From an uncultured Mucilaginibacter sp. (GTDB lineage Bacteria > Bacteroidota > Bacteroidia > Sphingobacteriales > Sphingobacteriaceae), in the NCBI RefSeq assembly GCF_946479965.1, contig NZ_CAMLHX010000020.1:1-64000 (forward strand): a stretch of 64,000 nucleotides of DNA. Direction: 5' to 3'. The position numbers and the translations under genes are program-made. Each line of letters begins with the position of its first letter. The first letter of the stretch is position 1. A model generated the notes under the pieces. That model made no database searches and had not been told where the DNA came from. It worked only from the letters and a program-made list of their open reading frames with translations. This document shows positions 10,804 to 19,550 of the stretch, piece after piece.

Positions 10804-11526
10804 CTACTTCAACTCCCTAATAAAAAGCGATTTTACGTCAACCGTAGTAGGAGTATGCAGGTGACAAAGCTGAAAGCCGATCTTTCCGCTATCAAAACCT
10901 CCCTCGTGCACTATATCAATGGTTTTAACACCATTCAGCCAGGCTTGTATGTGGTGGCCCTTTGCCACTATGTAGTAATGGTTCCAGTCGTTAAATTTTA
11001 CAACCTTAGGCACCAACGCGTCCGGAAACTTTTGCACCATGCTTGCTCTGCGTTCTTCCCAAAGCGATCCCCAATAACCTTTTCCCATATCTATCTGGTA
11101 GCCGGGGGCATCGTCAAAACTGGTAGGGTTTATGCGAACACATACACCTGAATTGGCATCCTCATCGCCCACCATTTTTATCATTACGTTCAGTTCAAAA
11201 TCTTTATAGGTTTTTTTTGTGTAACCGTAATGATGTTCTTTTTCTTTACCAACAGCACCATGTAATTCGTGGTTGCTCAGCTTCCAGTAGGCATCTTCCA
11301 TGTTCCAGTCGTTTGCGTCGGTCAGCAGATCTACCCAGCCTTTTCCCGCCGGTTTACCATTTACCAATTTACCACTTGCCGGCAGCGTGTTTTTCAACGT
11401 GGTATCAGCCTGTGCGTACGCGGTAGAATAAATAATTGCGGGGAGTAATAGCGCCGTTAACAATTGTAGGGCGCGGGTTTTTAATTTGCTGTTTCCTTTA
11501 AGGATAAGCTGATTTAAGCGGATCAT
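10804..11526 (-). CDS. Secreted DUF1080 domain protein (3-keto-disaccharide hydrolase-like)
   Basis: A 240-residue protein with a hydrophobic signal segment at about residues 18–39 ending in AYAQA. The rest is one DUF1080 (LamG-like jelly-roll) domain: GWVDLLTD, the YKDFELNVMIKM strand, SGVCVRI, GYQIDMGKGYWGSLW and FNDWNHYYIVAKG are typical. Some members of this family cleave 3-keto-glycosides; others only bind sugars. It sits near another DUF1080 protein and a PQQ dehydrogenase, which suggests a shared role in oxidised sugar use. Its own promoter lies upstream at 11563–11592. Confidence 0.85.
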   Translation of the reverse strand: MIRLNQLILKGNSKLKTRALQLLTALLLPAIIYSTAYAQADTTLKNTLPASGKLVNGKPAGKGWVDLLTDANDWNMEDAYWKLSNHELHGAVGKEKEHHYGYTKKTYKDFELNVMIKMVGDEDANSGVCVRINPTSFDDAPGYQIDMGKGYWGSLWEERRASMVQKFPDALVPKVVKFNDWNHYYIVAKGHHIQAWLNGVKTIDIVHEGGFDSGKIGFQLCHLHTPTTVDVKSLFIRELK

Positions 11527-11562
11527 GTGGTTTATTTTAAAAGTGATTGGTTATCAATTAAA

Positions 11563-11592
11563 TAAAGGTAACAAATTCTGACTAACTGCAAA
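11563..11592 (-). promoter_or_regulatory. Candidate promoter for the DUF1080 gene
   Basis: On the minus strand TTTG is followed after 18 bases by TACCTTTA, one base off the Bacteroidota TAnnTTTG consensus. It lies 37 bases upstream of the start codon. Confidence 0.4.
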
Positions 11593-11679
11593 TTAATCGT
11601 TACCAGGCCTTTGAGCCGCATTGCTTACTTGTGGATTACAACATTTTATGTACATTAGATCAGCCAAATCATATCAAAA

Positions 11680-12120
11680 ATGAAAAAGTCGCTATTTCTG
11701 AGTTTCTTATTACTGGGTTGTTTACTTCTTGTCAACGGCGACGTGTTTGCGCAGTTAGGTGCACAGGGGCTTATTCAAGGCAGTAATGCAGTAATTGCCC
11801 GCCGCACCGATACTTTAGTTTATAAGGCCAGTGCTTACGTTATTCAGCCGAATGATAAATTAGACGATCTGCTAAAACGTTTGCCGGGTATAACGATTGA
11901 CAACCAGGGTAAGATGTATGCGCAGGGTGAAAAACTGCAACGCCTGTTGCTTGATGGTGAAGAATTTTTTAGCGACGACCCGGTGTCTGCCGCGCACGTT
12001 TTAAGAGCCGATAAAGTAGATAAAGTTATGATCTATTGGAGATGGGGCGACCAGGCCGCGTTTACAGGTACTGAAGATGCCATAAAAATTAAAACGATTA
12101 ACGTTATTTTAAAGAAGTAG
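11680..12120 (+). CDS. Orphan TonB-receptor-like plug-domain protein without barrel
   Basis: A 146-residue secreted protein with signal peptide MKKSLFLSFLLLGCLLLVNG. The mature part resembles only the plug-like segment of the large outer-membrane beta-barrel/TonB-like proteins of Bacteroidota: DDLLKRLPGITIDNQGKMYAQGEKLQRLLLDG, DDPVSAAHVLRADKVDKV, then DQAAFTG and the final KTINVILKK. In the large proteins this last strand is followed directly by the barrel; here the stop codon comes instead. The CarboxypepD_reg domain that usually precedes the plug is also missing. It could be a functional mini-plug or the remnant of a truncated receptor. A 285-base structured repeat begins about 45 bases downstream. 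Confidence 0.7.
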   Translation: MKKSLFLSFLLLGCLLLVNGDVFAQLGAQGLIQGSNAVIARRTDTLVYKASAYVIQPNDKLDDLLKRLPGITIDNQGKMYAQGEKLQRLLLDGEEFFSDDPVSAAHVLRADKVDKVMIYWRWGDQAAFTGTEDAIKIKTINVILKK

Positions 12121-12147
12121 CCGTAAACTTATTCCAAGGTTGGCCAT

Positions 12148-12450
12148 GATCCATAGCGTTTCAAAGTGTTTCACGGGCAAATTATCTATTTTTTAAAGTA
12201 CTGAAATACAATTAGTTATCTATAGCCCAAGCGTTTCATTTTCGTTTCAAATTTGAAATACAAAAATTTCCATTTAATCAGCTTATTTACAGTATGTTAT
12301 ATATAAAATAGTGAAGATAGTATTATAAAAATGTGAAGATAGTAGTGTTCCAACTGTTTCATACGTTGTAGATAATATGTTGCTAATCAAATAGTTGCAA
12401 TGGAGTCGCGTTTCACTCGTTTCACCTATATCGTATATTTTCTGAAACAC
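12148..12450. repeat. Structured 285-base intergenic element, copy 1 (GTGTTTCA word)
   Basis: The left end carries the 18-mer GCGTTTCAAAGTGTTTCA (12156–12173) and the right end carries the complementary word TGAAACAC (12443–12450). GTTTCA words also occur in the middle (near 12231 and 12243) and near the right end. The interior matches copy 2 at 60698–60980 over long blocks, including CTATTTTTTAAA, CTGAAATACAATTAGTTA and CAACTGTTTCATACGTT. Left-to-right word distance is 285 bases here and 283 in copy 2. There is no coding potential worth calling. A stray GATCCA, the word of copy 2, lies just outside the left end at 12148. Confidence 0.8.
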
Positions 12451-12495
12451 CCGCTTTTTTCCATTTAACATTATTTAACACGCGCTCTGCTAACA

Positions 12496-12529
12496 TTGGC
12501 TTAACCATAACTCAATTTTTATATTTTTG
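12496..12529 (+). promoter_or_regulatory. Weak candidate promoter for the GT2 gene
   Basis: TTG at 12496 and TATTTTTG at 12522–12529 fit the Bacteroidota pattern except for a long 23-base spacer. It lies 29 bases upstream of the start codon and just after the structured repeat. Confidence 0.3.
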
Positions 12530-12557
12530 CATGGGTTTATCCAAACCTGCCCTATAA

Positions 12558-13511
12558 ATGGACATATCAGTAGTAGTACCTTTATATAACGAAGTAGAAT
12601 CGTTACCCGAACTAACCTCATGGATAAGTAAGGTAATGGATGAGAACAATTTCACTTACGAGATCGTACTGGTTGACGATGGCAGTAACGATGGATCGTG
12701 GGATATGATCAACAAACTTCGATTGAACAATCCGTTTATCAAGGGTGTAAGGTTTAGGCGCAACTATGGTAAATCGGCAGCGCTCAATACAGGTTTTGAA
12801 AAAGCACAAGGCGATGTAATAATAACTATGGATGCCGACCTGCAGGATAGTCCGGATGAAATTCCCGCACTGTACCGCCGTATAACCGAAGACAAATACG
12901 ACCTGGTATCTGGCTGGAAAGCCAAGCGATATGATCCGCTGAGTAAAACCATACCTACAAAGGTGTTTAACGCTGCTACCCGCAAAATGTCGGGAATAGA
13001 CAACCTTCATGATTTTAACTGTGGACTGAAAGCTTACCGCAAAGCCGTAGTTAAAAACATAGAGGTATACGGCGAAATGCACCGTTATATACCTGTACTG
13101 GCCAAGTGGGCCGGCTTCACCAAAATTGGTGAGCAGGTGGTTGAGCACCGCGCCCGCAAATACGGCACAACTAAATTCGGTATGAGTCGTTTTATCAATG
13201 GTTTTCTTGATCTGCTATCTATATTCTTTGTCGGCAAGTTTGGTAAAAGGCCTATGCACTTTTTTGGGTTGATGGGAACGTTGAGCTTTTTTACGGGAAC
13301 TGTAATAGCTATATGGCTCCTGTCAAATAAGCTTTATGACATAGCTCATCATATCAAAATAACGCGCGATGTGACCGATCAGCCACTGTTTTACATAGCG
13401 ATTGTTGCTATAATATTGGGTTCGCAACTGTTCCTGACCGGCTTTGTGGCCGAGTTGGTTGCCCGCAGTGCGCCTGACCGTAACCGGTACCAGATTGATG
13501 ATGTAATTTAG
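12558..13511 (+). CDS. Family 2 glycosyltransferase, GtrB/DPM-like, with two C-terminal membrane helices
   Basis: A 317-residue GT2 enzyme. VVPLYNEVESLPEL at the N-terminus, VLVDDGSNDGSW near residue 38 and TMDADLQDSPDEIP near 92 form the nucleotide-sugar site with the DxD metal motif; the DADLQD form is typical of polyprenyl-phosphate glycosyltransferases. Two long hydrophobic helices (about 230–260 and 275–300) anchor it in the inner membrane. The expected role is transfer of a sugar to undecaprenyl phosphate for cell-surface glycan. A second GT2 gene follows, separated only by a repeat element. Confidence 0.9.
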   Translation: MDISVVVPLYNEVESLPELTSWISKVMDENNFTYEIVLVDDGSNDGSWDMINKLRLNNPFIKGVRFRRNYGKSAALNTGFEKAQGDVIITMDADLQDSPDEIPALYRRITEDKYDLVSGWKAKRYDPLSKTIPTKVFNAATRKMSGIDNLHDFNCGLKAYRKAVVKNIEVYGEMHRYIPVLAKWAGFTKIGEQVVEHRARKYGTTKFGMSRFINGFLDLLSIFFVGKFGKRPMHFFGLMGTLSFFTGTVIAIWLLSNKLYDIAHHIKITRDVTDQPLFYIAIVAIILGSQLFLTGFVAELVARSAPDRNRYQIDDVI

Positions 13512-13626
13512 ATGTGCAAGTGTGCAGATGAGAAAATGTGAAGATGCTTTGCATAGTTATTTAATGATTTTCAGATCACCCTTAAGTTAAAAAATCCGCA
13601 CATTTGCACATCCGCATATCTGCACA
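13511..13626. repeat. Inverted-word intergenic element (GATGTGCA/TGCACATC word)
   Basis: The left arm at 13511–13546 is made of GATGTGCA and GTGCAGATG words. The right arm at 13595–13626 holds their reverse complements (TGCACATCC, ATCTGCACA). The core arms match in 16 of 18 positions after reverse complementing. The first base is the last base of the preceding stop codon, and the element ends eight bases before the next start codon. Confidence 0.75.
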
Positions 13627-13634
13627 GTAGAACA

Positions 13635-14618
13635 ATGTTTTTTTCCGTTATCATCCCCCTATATAACCGCCCGCAGGAAATAAAAGAACTGCTGGAAACC
13701 CTTATGCTGCAAACTTACAAGCATTTTGAGGTACTGGTTATTGAGGATGGCTCGACCAACGATGCAGCGGATATTGTAAAAAGCTTTGCAGATAAACTGG
13801 ACCTGCACTATTACGTTAAAGAGAACGCCGGTCAGGGGTTTGCCCGCAATTACGCCTTTGAGCGCGCCAACGGCGAGTACTTTGTGATATTTGATTCAGA
13901 CTGTCTGATACCTACAGATTACTTTCAAATAGTTAACGACTCGCTTAAAACCAACTGGCTTGATGCTTATGGTGGTCCCGATGCCGCGCATGAGAGCTTC
14001 ACTCCTACCCAAAAAGCCATCAGCTATGCTATGACCTCCCCCTTTACAACGGGAGGCATCAGAGGCAATAAAAAGGCCATTGGCGGGCAGTTTCATCCCC
14101 GCAGCTTTAATATGGGCATATCAAGGGCAGCATGGCAAAAGGCAGGCGGATTTAAGATAACCCGCCTGGGTGAGGATATAGAGTACAGCATCAGGATACA
14201 CTCCTGTGGTTTCAAGATCGGATTAATACCCGAGGCGGCCGTGTACCACAAGCGGAGAACCAATTTGATACAGTTTTATAAGCAGATCCACTTTTTTGGC
14301 CGGGCCCGAATCAATATATACAAATTTTTTCCTGACACCCTTAAATTGGTACATTTTCTGCCATCAGCATTCACATTATTTTTATTATTAACGGTATTGG
14401 CCAATATATTATACCACCCCTTAGGTATATTATGCGCTATTGTACTGGCAGCAATCATTTTGTTGATATTTTTTCACGCTTGGTGGAAAAACAAATCCTT
14501 AAAAATCGCATTTTTGGGTGTGGTAGCCTCTTTTATCCAATTAACGGCGTACGGCTTTGGTTTTATGCAGGATTTTTGGAAACGTGTTGTGTTAAAAAGG
14601 CATATGCCAATTGTATAA
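13635..14618 (+). CDS. Family 2 glycosyltransferase with C-terminal membrane segments
   Basis: A 327-residue GT2 enzyme. FFSVIIPLYNRPQEIKELL, VIEDGSTND and the FVIFDSDCLIP segment form the nucleotide-sugar pocket and the DxD metal site. GEDIEYSIRI near residue 190 supplies the acceptor-side acidic residues. Two hydrophobic helices at about 240–285 suggest membrane attachment. The downstream membrane-protein gene starts six bases after its stop, so the two are probably one transcript. The donor and acceptor sugars are unknown. Confidence 0.88.
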   Translation: MFFSVIIPLYNRPQEIKELLETLMLQTYKHFEVLVIEDGSTNDAADIVKSFADKLDLHYYVKENAGQGFARNYAFERANGEYFVIFDSDCLIPTDYFQIVNDSLKTNWLDAYGGPDAAHESFTPTQKAISYAMTSPFTTGGIRGNKKAIGGQFHPRSFNMGISRAAWQKAGGFKITRLGEDIEYSIRIHSCGFKIGLIPEAAVYHKRRTNLIQFYKQIHFFGRARINIYKFFPDTLKLVHFLPSAFTLFLLLTVLANILYHPLGILCAIVLAAIILLIFFHAWWKNKSLKIAFLGVVASFIQLTAYGFGFMQDFWKRVVLKRHMPIV

Positions 14619-14624
14619 AAATAT

Positions 14625-15395
14625 ATGTACCATCCCTTTTCTGTTGCGGAAACTATTAAGACATCATGGAAAGTGCTCAGGGGCAATTTTGCTATCCTGG
14701 CCATTTACTCCATCATCTCTTTAGTAGTTATCGGGTTTACAGATTTTATCAATTCGTTTGTTTTGCTTGATGGTTCAATAGGCTATCAACTATTGGTACT
14801 TTTTATACAGATGCTTGTGCAGTCTTACCTTGCATTAAGTTTCTATAAACTCATTCTAACGCTAATGGACAAGCAATACTACGAGTTTGAGTTCAGGGAG
14901 ATATGGCCGTCTTTCCGTATGGCATTCCGGTTTATTATAATTGGTTTGTCCTACTCTTTACTTATCGGGACATTTTGGTTCATTAACCTATTGCTACAGG
15001 ATTGGCCCATTATTCAAAATATAGTTAAGTTTTTGGAAGCGGTAGCGATAGGCTATTTGCTGATACGGTCAATATTTTGTGTTTGCTTTGTTGTTGATGA
15101 AGATTCGCATGCCTATGAAGCCTTATTACAAAGCTTCCTGATAACCAAAGACAATTTCTTTAAAACGCTTAGCGTAGTGTTGATCATATTGGGATTTATG
15201 GTGGCCACTTTATTGATCATTTTAACCTTTATAGGTCTTTTTCAGCCGGAAGAAGATAGCTACCTGGTGAGGATCGCTTTCTATCTATGGTTCGTAATTG
15301 CATTCCCCTCTGTTCAGGTGCTTGTAATGGTAACCTATCGCAAACTGGTTTATGCGCATCAGGATATTGACGAGGGTTATGCTGAAACAGATTGA
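14625..15395 (+). CDS. Multi-pass inner-membrane protein of unknown function
   Basis: A 256-residue protein with about six hydrophobic helices (for example near residues 22–42, 50–72, 100–125, 135–155, 183–208 and 218–240) and no catalytic motif that I recognise. The N-terminal MYHPFSVAETIKTSWKVLRGN resembles other Bacteroidota membrane proteins without known role. It lies six bases after a glycosyltransferase gene and three bases before the GH3 gene, so it belongs to the same operon. Confidence 0.75.
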   Translation: MYHPFSVAETIKTSWKVLRGNFAILAIYSIISLVVIGFTDFINSFVLLDGSIGYQLLVLFIQMLVQSYLALSFYKLILTLMDKQYYEFEFREIWPSFRMAFRFIIIGLSYSLLIGTFWFINLLLQDWPIIQNIVKFLEAVAIGYLLIRSIFCVCFVVDEDSHAYEALLQSFLITKDNFFKTLSVVLIILGFMVATLLIILTFIGLFQPEEDSYLVRIAFYLWFVIAFPSVQVLVMVTYRKLVYAHQDIDEGYAETD

Positions 15396-15398
15396 TCC

Positions 15399-16898
15399 AT
15401 GGGTTTAAAAGCTGTTTTAAGCAAACTATTTGCCGCCTGGGTTAACCGCGATCTGAATAAATTACGTGCAAACGCGGTATCCCTTCAACAAAATACTTTC
15501 AAAGCATTAATTGAACAGGCAAAGCATACTGCCTTCGGTCGCGATCACCATTTTGATCAGATCAAAAACTATGATGATTTTAAACGCCTTGTGCCCATAC
15601 GCGATTATGAGGAACTAACACCATATATAAAGCGTGTTATTGACGGCGAAGAAAACGTGCTTTGGCCGGATAAACCTGCTTACCTTACCAAAACATCGGG
15701 CACTACATCAGGCGTAAAATATATCCCGATAAGTAAGGAAAGCATGCCTGAGCATATTAAAGCAGCCCGCAACGCTTTGCTTAGCTACATTCACGAAACC
15801 GGTAAATCTGATTTTGTTGATGGTAAAATGATCTTCCTCCAAGGGAGCCCCGAACTGGCCGAAAAAGCAGGCATTCAAACAGGAAGGTTATCAGGTATAG
15901 TAGCACATCACGTACCCAGCTATCTTCAAAAAAACCGCTTACCAAGCTATGAAGTTAATTGCATTGATGATTGGGAGCAAAAGGTAGATGCCATAGTACA
16001 GGAAACGCTTAACGAAGATATGCGCCTTATATCAGGCATACCGCCGTGGTGCCAAATGTATTTCGATCGACTGTCTGCAGCTTCAGGCGGAAAGAAGATA
16101 AAGGACATCTTCCCTAACTTTAAGCTATACGTTTACGGTGGCGTAAACTTCGAGCCTTACCGCGCACGTATGCAGGAAAGTATTGGCTTCGCTATCGATA
16201 CCATCGAAACCTACCCTGCATCAGAAGGCTTTATAGCTTTCCAGGATTCGCAAAAAGAAAAGGGATTGTTGCTGTTAGTTGATTCAGGTATTTTCTACGA
16301 ATTCATTCCTTCCGACGAATATTTTAACCACGACCCCACCCGTATAAGTTTGGAAGATGTTGAGTTAGATAAAAACTACGCGCTGATAATGAACACCAAC
16401 GCCGGGCTTTGGGGTTACAGCATTGGCGATACCGTGAAGTTTGTATCAAAAAATCCCTACAAAATTATAGTGAGTGGTCGCATTAAGCATTACATCTCCG
16501 CTTTTGGCGAACACGTTATTGGTGAGGAAGTGGAACATGCCTTAATGAGCGTGGCCAACCAGGAGGGAATAGATATAGTTGAATTTACAGTGGCACCGCA
16601 GGTAAATCCCTCCGACGGACAGCTACCTTATCACGAATGGTTTGTTGAATTTGGAGTTGAACCACAGGATATGGCCTCATTTGCGGTGAAGGTTGATAAG
16701 GCGATTCAGGCAAAAAATATTTACTATTTTGACCTTATTGATGGCAATATTTTGCAACCTTTGATAATAAGGAACCTAAAAAAAGATGCTTTTATTAACT
16801 TTATGCGATCGCAGGGGAAACTTGGCGGGCAAAATAAAGTTCCGCGCTTATCAAACGACAGGAAGATAGCCGATGGTTTACAAGAGTATATTAAATAA
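15399..16898 (+). CDS. GH3 family acyl-adenylate-forming enzyme
   Basis: A 499-residue GH3 (auxin-responsive GH3-like) protein of the ANL-type adenylating superfamily. The P-loop-like TKTSGTTSGVKYIPIS near residue 95 is diagnostic, with ETYPASEGFIAFQD around 270 and the C-terminal hinge region SGRIKHYISAFGEHV around 360. Plant members join amino acids to jasmonate or auxin. Bacterial members are widespread in Bacteroidota and mostly uncharacterised. The gene follows the membrane protein by three bases; dxr follows after 54 bases. The real substrate is unknown. Confidence 0.88.
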   Translation: MGLKAVLSKLFAAWVNRDLNKLRANAVSLQQNTFKALIEQAKHTAFGRDHHFDQIKNYDDFKRLVPIRDYEELTPYIKRVIDGEENVLWPDKPAYLTKTSGTTSGVKYIPISKESMPEHIKAARNALLSYIHETGKSDFVDGKMIFLQGSPELAEKAGIQTGRLSGIVAHHVPSYLQKNRLPSYEVNCIDDWEQKVDAIVQETLNEDMRLISGIPPWCQMYFDRLSAASGGKKIKDIFPNFKLYVYGGVNFEPYRARMQESIGFAIDTIETYPASEGFIAFQDSQKEKGLLLLVDSGIFYEFIPSDEYFNHDPTRISLEDVELDKNYALIMNTNAGLWGYSIGDTVKFVSKNPYKIIVSGRIKHYISAFGEHVIGEEVEHALMSVANQEGIDIVEFTVAPQVNPSDGQLPYHEWFVEFGVEPQDMASFAVKVDKAIQAKNIYYFDLIDGNILQPLIIRNLKKDAFINFMRSQGKLGGQNKVPRLSNDRKIADGLQEYIK

Positions 16899-16952
16899 TG
16901 ATTTAAACTAAGCTATTACGGGCCTCTCGTGATAACGCATTGATTAGACAAT

Positions 16953-18137
16953 TTGAACGATCCCAAAAATATAGCCATTCTTGGTTCAACCGGCAGCATA
17001 GGTACGCAGGCGCTTGAGGTAATAGGCGAAAATCCGTTATTATTTAAGACGTTTTTATTAACGGCTAATAATAATGCTTATTTACTGATTCAACAGGCTT
17101 TACAATTCAACCCTGAATATGTAGCTATATGTGATGATGCTAAGTATGCTGAAGTGAAGCAGGCACTTGCCCATACTCCAATTAAGGTACTCGCAGGTAT
17201 AAATGCCATAGTTGACGCGGTTACCCATCCTGATATTGACATAGTTTTAACGGCTATGGTTGGCTTTGCCGGTTTACAGCCTACTATTGCGGCTATTAAG
17301 GCCGGTAAAACAATCGCATTAGCCAACAAGGAGACCCTGGTTGTTGCAGGCGAATTAATTACTGATCTGGCAAAAAAGCATAATGTCAAAATTTTACCTG
17401 TCGATTCAGAACACTCTGCTATTTATCAGTGTCTGGTTGGCGAAGATTATAATTCAATTGAAAAGCTTATCCTTACCGCCTCGGGTGGACCTTTCAGAGG
17501 TAAAGACGCCGCGTTTTTAGCCAATGTTACCCGCGAGCACGCGCTTAAACACCCTAATTGGGTAATGGGCGCCAAAATCACAATTGACTCAGCAACGCTG
17601 ATGAATAAAGGGCTGGAAGTTATTGAGGCTAAATGGCTTTTTGATATCGCTGCCGACCAAATAGAGGTAATTGTGCACCCGCAGTCTATTATCCACTCCA
17701 TGGTGCAGTTTAAGGACGGGTCTATAAAAGCGCAAATGGGTTTGCCCGATATGAAACTGCCTATTCAATACGCGTTGGCCTATCCGGAACGCTTACAGAA
17801 TACTTTTAAACGGTTTAATTTTACAGAGTACCCTAACCTCAGTTTTGAGCAACCTGATACAAAAACATTCCGAAATTTGGCGTTGGCTTATGAAGCGCTT
17901 GATAAAAGTGGTAATATGCCATGCATAATTAATGCCGCTAACGAAATGGCCGTGGCTGGATTTCTGGCGGATAAAATAAGCTTTTTAGAAATAAGTGACA
18001 TTATTGAAGACTGCATGAAACATATCAGCTATATCGGTAGTCCAACACTTGATGACTATTTGAATACTGACAAAGAAACACGCATATTTGCGCAAAATAT
18101 AATACAGCATAAAACCGTTAAAGGTGCTGCAATTTGA
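16953..18137 (+). CDS. dxr: 1-deoxy-D-xylulose-5-phosphate reductoisomerase
   Basis: Converts DXP to methylerythritol 4-phosphate with NADPH, the second step of the MEP isoprenoid pathway. The 394-residue length fits the family. The NADPH site ILGSTGSIGTQ is at the N-terminus, ALANKETLV is near residue 125, the metal-site segment PVDSEHSAIYQ near 150, and LMNKGLEVIEAKWLF and HPQSIIHSMV follow. The start is a TTG codon at 16953; no ATG fits the conserved N-terminus. rseP follows after 12 bases, a pairing common in bacteria. The product supplies the carotenoid genes elsewhere in the window. Confidence 0.96.
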   Translation: MNDPKNIAILGSTGSIGTQALEVIGENPLLFKTFLLTANNNAYLLIQQALQFNPEYVAICDDAKYAEVKQALAHTPIKVLAGINAIVDAVTHPDIDIVLTAMVGFAGLQPTIAAIKAGKTIALANKETLVVAGELITDLAKKHNVKILPVDSEHSAIYQCLVGEDYNSIEKLILTASGGPFRGKDAAFLANVTREHALKHPNWVMGAKITIDSATLMNKGLEVIEAKWLFDIAADQIEVIVHPQSIIHSMVQFKDGSIKAQMGLPDMKLPIQYALAYPERLQNTFKRFNFTEYPNLSFEQPDTKTFRNLALAYEALDKSGNMPCIINAANEMAVAGFLADKISFLEISDIIEDCMKHISYIGSPTLDDYLNTDKETRIFAQNIIQHKTVKGAAI

Positions 18138-18149
18138 TATAAATAATAT

Positions 18150-19475
18150 ATGGGTATAGTAATAATGGTCGGCCAGTTAATACTGGGGCTGTCGATTTTG
18201 GTGATACTGCACGAGCTGGGCCACTTTTTAGCTGCAAGGGCTTTTGGAATAAGGGTTGAAAAATTCTACTTATTTTTTGATGCCTGGAATTTCAGTCTGT
18301 TTAAATTTACGTATAAAGATGTTGAATACGGTATAGGTTGGTTGCCTTTGGGCGGTTACGTTAAAATTGCCGGTATGATAGATGAATCTATGGATACTGA
18401 GCAAATGGCGGGCCCGCCGCAACCATGGGAGTTTCGTTCAAAACCGGCCTGGCAACGCCTTATTGTAATGCTTGGGGGTATAATTGTTAACGTAGTATTA
18501 GGCATATTCATTTTCTGGATGCTGACTGCCAAAGTAGGCGAGACTTATATTCCAAATAGCAGCGTTACCAATGGAATTGCTCCCGGCATTATTGGTAAAA
18601 AAATGGGCCTTGAGGCGGGCGATAAAATTATAGCCGTTAATGGCAAACCGGTTGAGCGCTTTCAGGATCTTATCAGTTCTAAAGTGTTACTTGACCAAAG
18701 CGTTTTAACTGTTGAACGTAACGGCAAAACCTTTGACCTTAAAGTGCCTTCCAACATTATAGGGGAGTTGGCTGACCACGGTATTGAACAGTTTATCAGA
18801 CCCCGTACAACTTTTACTGTAGATTCTGTTACACCAAACAGTGGTGCTGCTAAAGCGGGTTTGGTTAAGGGCGACAGTATTATTGCTGTAAACAATACCC
18901 CTATTGTATTTTATGACCAGTTGCAAACTAACTTGCAACAATATAAAGGCAAAGCTGTAGATCTTACTGTCTTTCGTGCAGATTCAGCAAGACATTTAAC
19001 GGCTCAGATCAGTCCGGAAGGCACCATAGGCTTTTTTGCTGATTTCAATTTACCTGCTGATGTTACTATAAAGTACGGCTTTGTCGGTTCTTTACCTGTT
19101 GGCGCATCAAAAGCTTGGGGTACTTTTACTGATAACATTAAAGGTCTTTCCAAAGTATTTTCGGGCGATGTTAAATTCAACAAAGCTGTTGTAGGCCCCG
19201 TAGGTATTGCAAATATGTTTGGCACTACGTTGGATTGGATGCACTTCTGGAGCTTGGTAGGCTTCCTGTCTATGGTGCTAGCATTCACTAATTTGCTGCC
19301 GATACCCGCCTTGGATGGCGGCCATGCGGTATTCCTGATAATTGAAATGATAAAGGGCAAGCCTCTAAGCGATAAATTTTTGGAGCGTGCCCAAATAGTT
19401 GGATTTGTATTATTGATATCGCTGATGGTATTTGTTTTTGGTAATGATATAATGAAACAGGTATTGAAGAAATAA
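18150..19475 (+). CDS. rseP: Site-2 zinc metalloprotease RseP
   Basis: An intramembrane protease that cuts anti-sigma factors and leftover signal peptides in the inner membrane. The protein is 441 residues. The zinc motif HELGH is at residues 21–25 in the first membrane helix, and the matching LLPIPALDGGH is near residue 385. Two PDZ domains occupy about residues 130–300 (GLEAGDKIIAVNGKPV and GLVKGDSIIAVN are the ligand-loop regions). It lies 12 bases after dxr and ends at a strong terminator. Confidence 0.96.
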   Translation: MGIVIMVGQLILGLSILVILHELGHFLAARAFGIRVEKFYLFFDAWNFSLFKFTYKDVEYGIGWLPLGGYVKIAGMIDESMDTEQMAGPPQPWEFRSKPAWQRLIVMLGGIIVNVVLGIFIFWMLTAKVGETYIPNSSVTNGIAPGIIGKKMGLEAGDKIIAVNGKPVERFQDLISSKVLLDQSVLTVERNGKTFDLKVPSNIIGELADHGIEQFIRPRTTFTVDSVTPNSGAAKAGLVKGDSIIAVNNTPIVFYDQLQTNLQQYKGKAVDLTVFRADSARHLTAQISPEGTIGFFADFNLPADVTIKYGFVGSLPVGASKAWGTFTDNIKGLSKVFSGDVKFNKAVVGPVGIANMFGTTLDWMHFWSLVGFLSMVLAFTNLLPIPALDGGHAVFLIIEMIKGKPLSDKFLERAQIVGFVLLISLMVFVFGNDIMKQVLKK

Positions 19476-19490
19476 ACTAAGCATGTACGC

Positions 19491-19539
19491 TAACAACAAA
19501 AAAGGCCTTCCGAAAATCGGAAGGCCTTTTTTGTTGTTA
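19491..19539. terminator. Perfect 23-bp hairpin terminator between convergent genes
   Basis: The two 23-base arms are exact reverse complements around an AAA loop, with A and T runs that let it act in both directions. It serves rseP and the minus-strand DUF4199 gene. Confidence 0.9.
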
Positions 19540-19550
19540 GTTTCGTTTAA

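Noticed and set aside
12283..12471. 62-codon minus-strand frame in the structured element
   Set aside because: It is not kept in copy 2 of the element, so coding is unlikely.
13511..13626. CRISPR-like array of short words
   Set aside because: Words are 8–10 bases, imperfect and arranged in inverted order, with no equal spacers and no cas genes.
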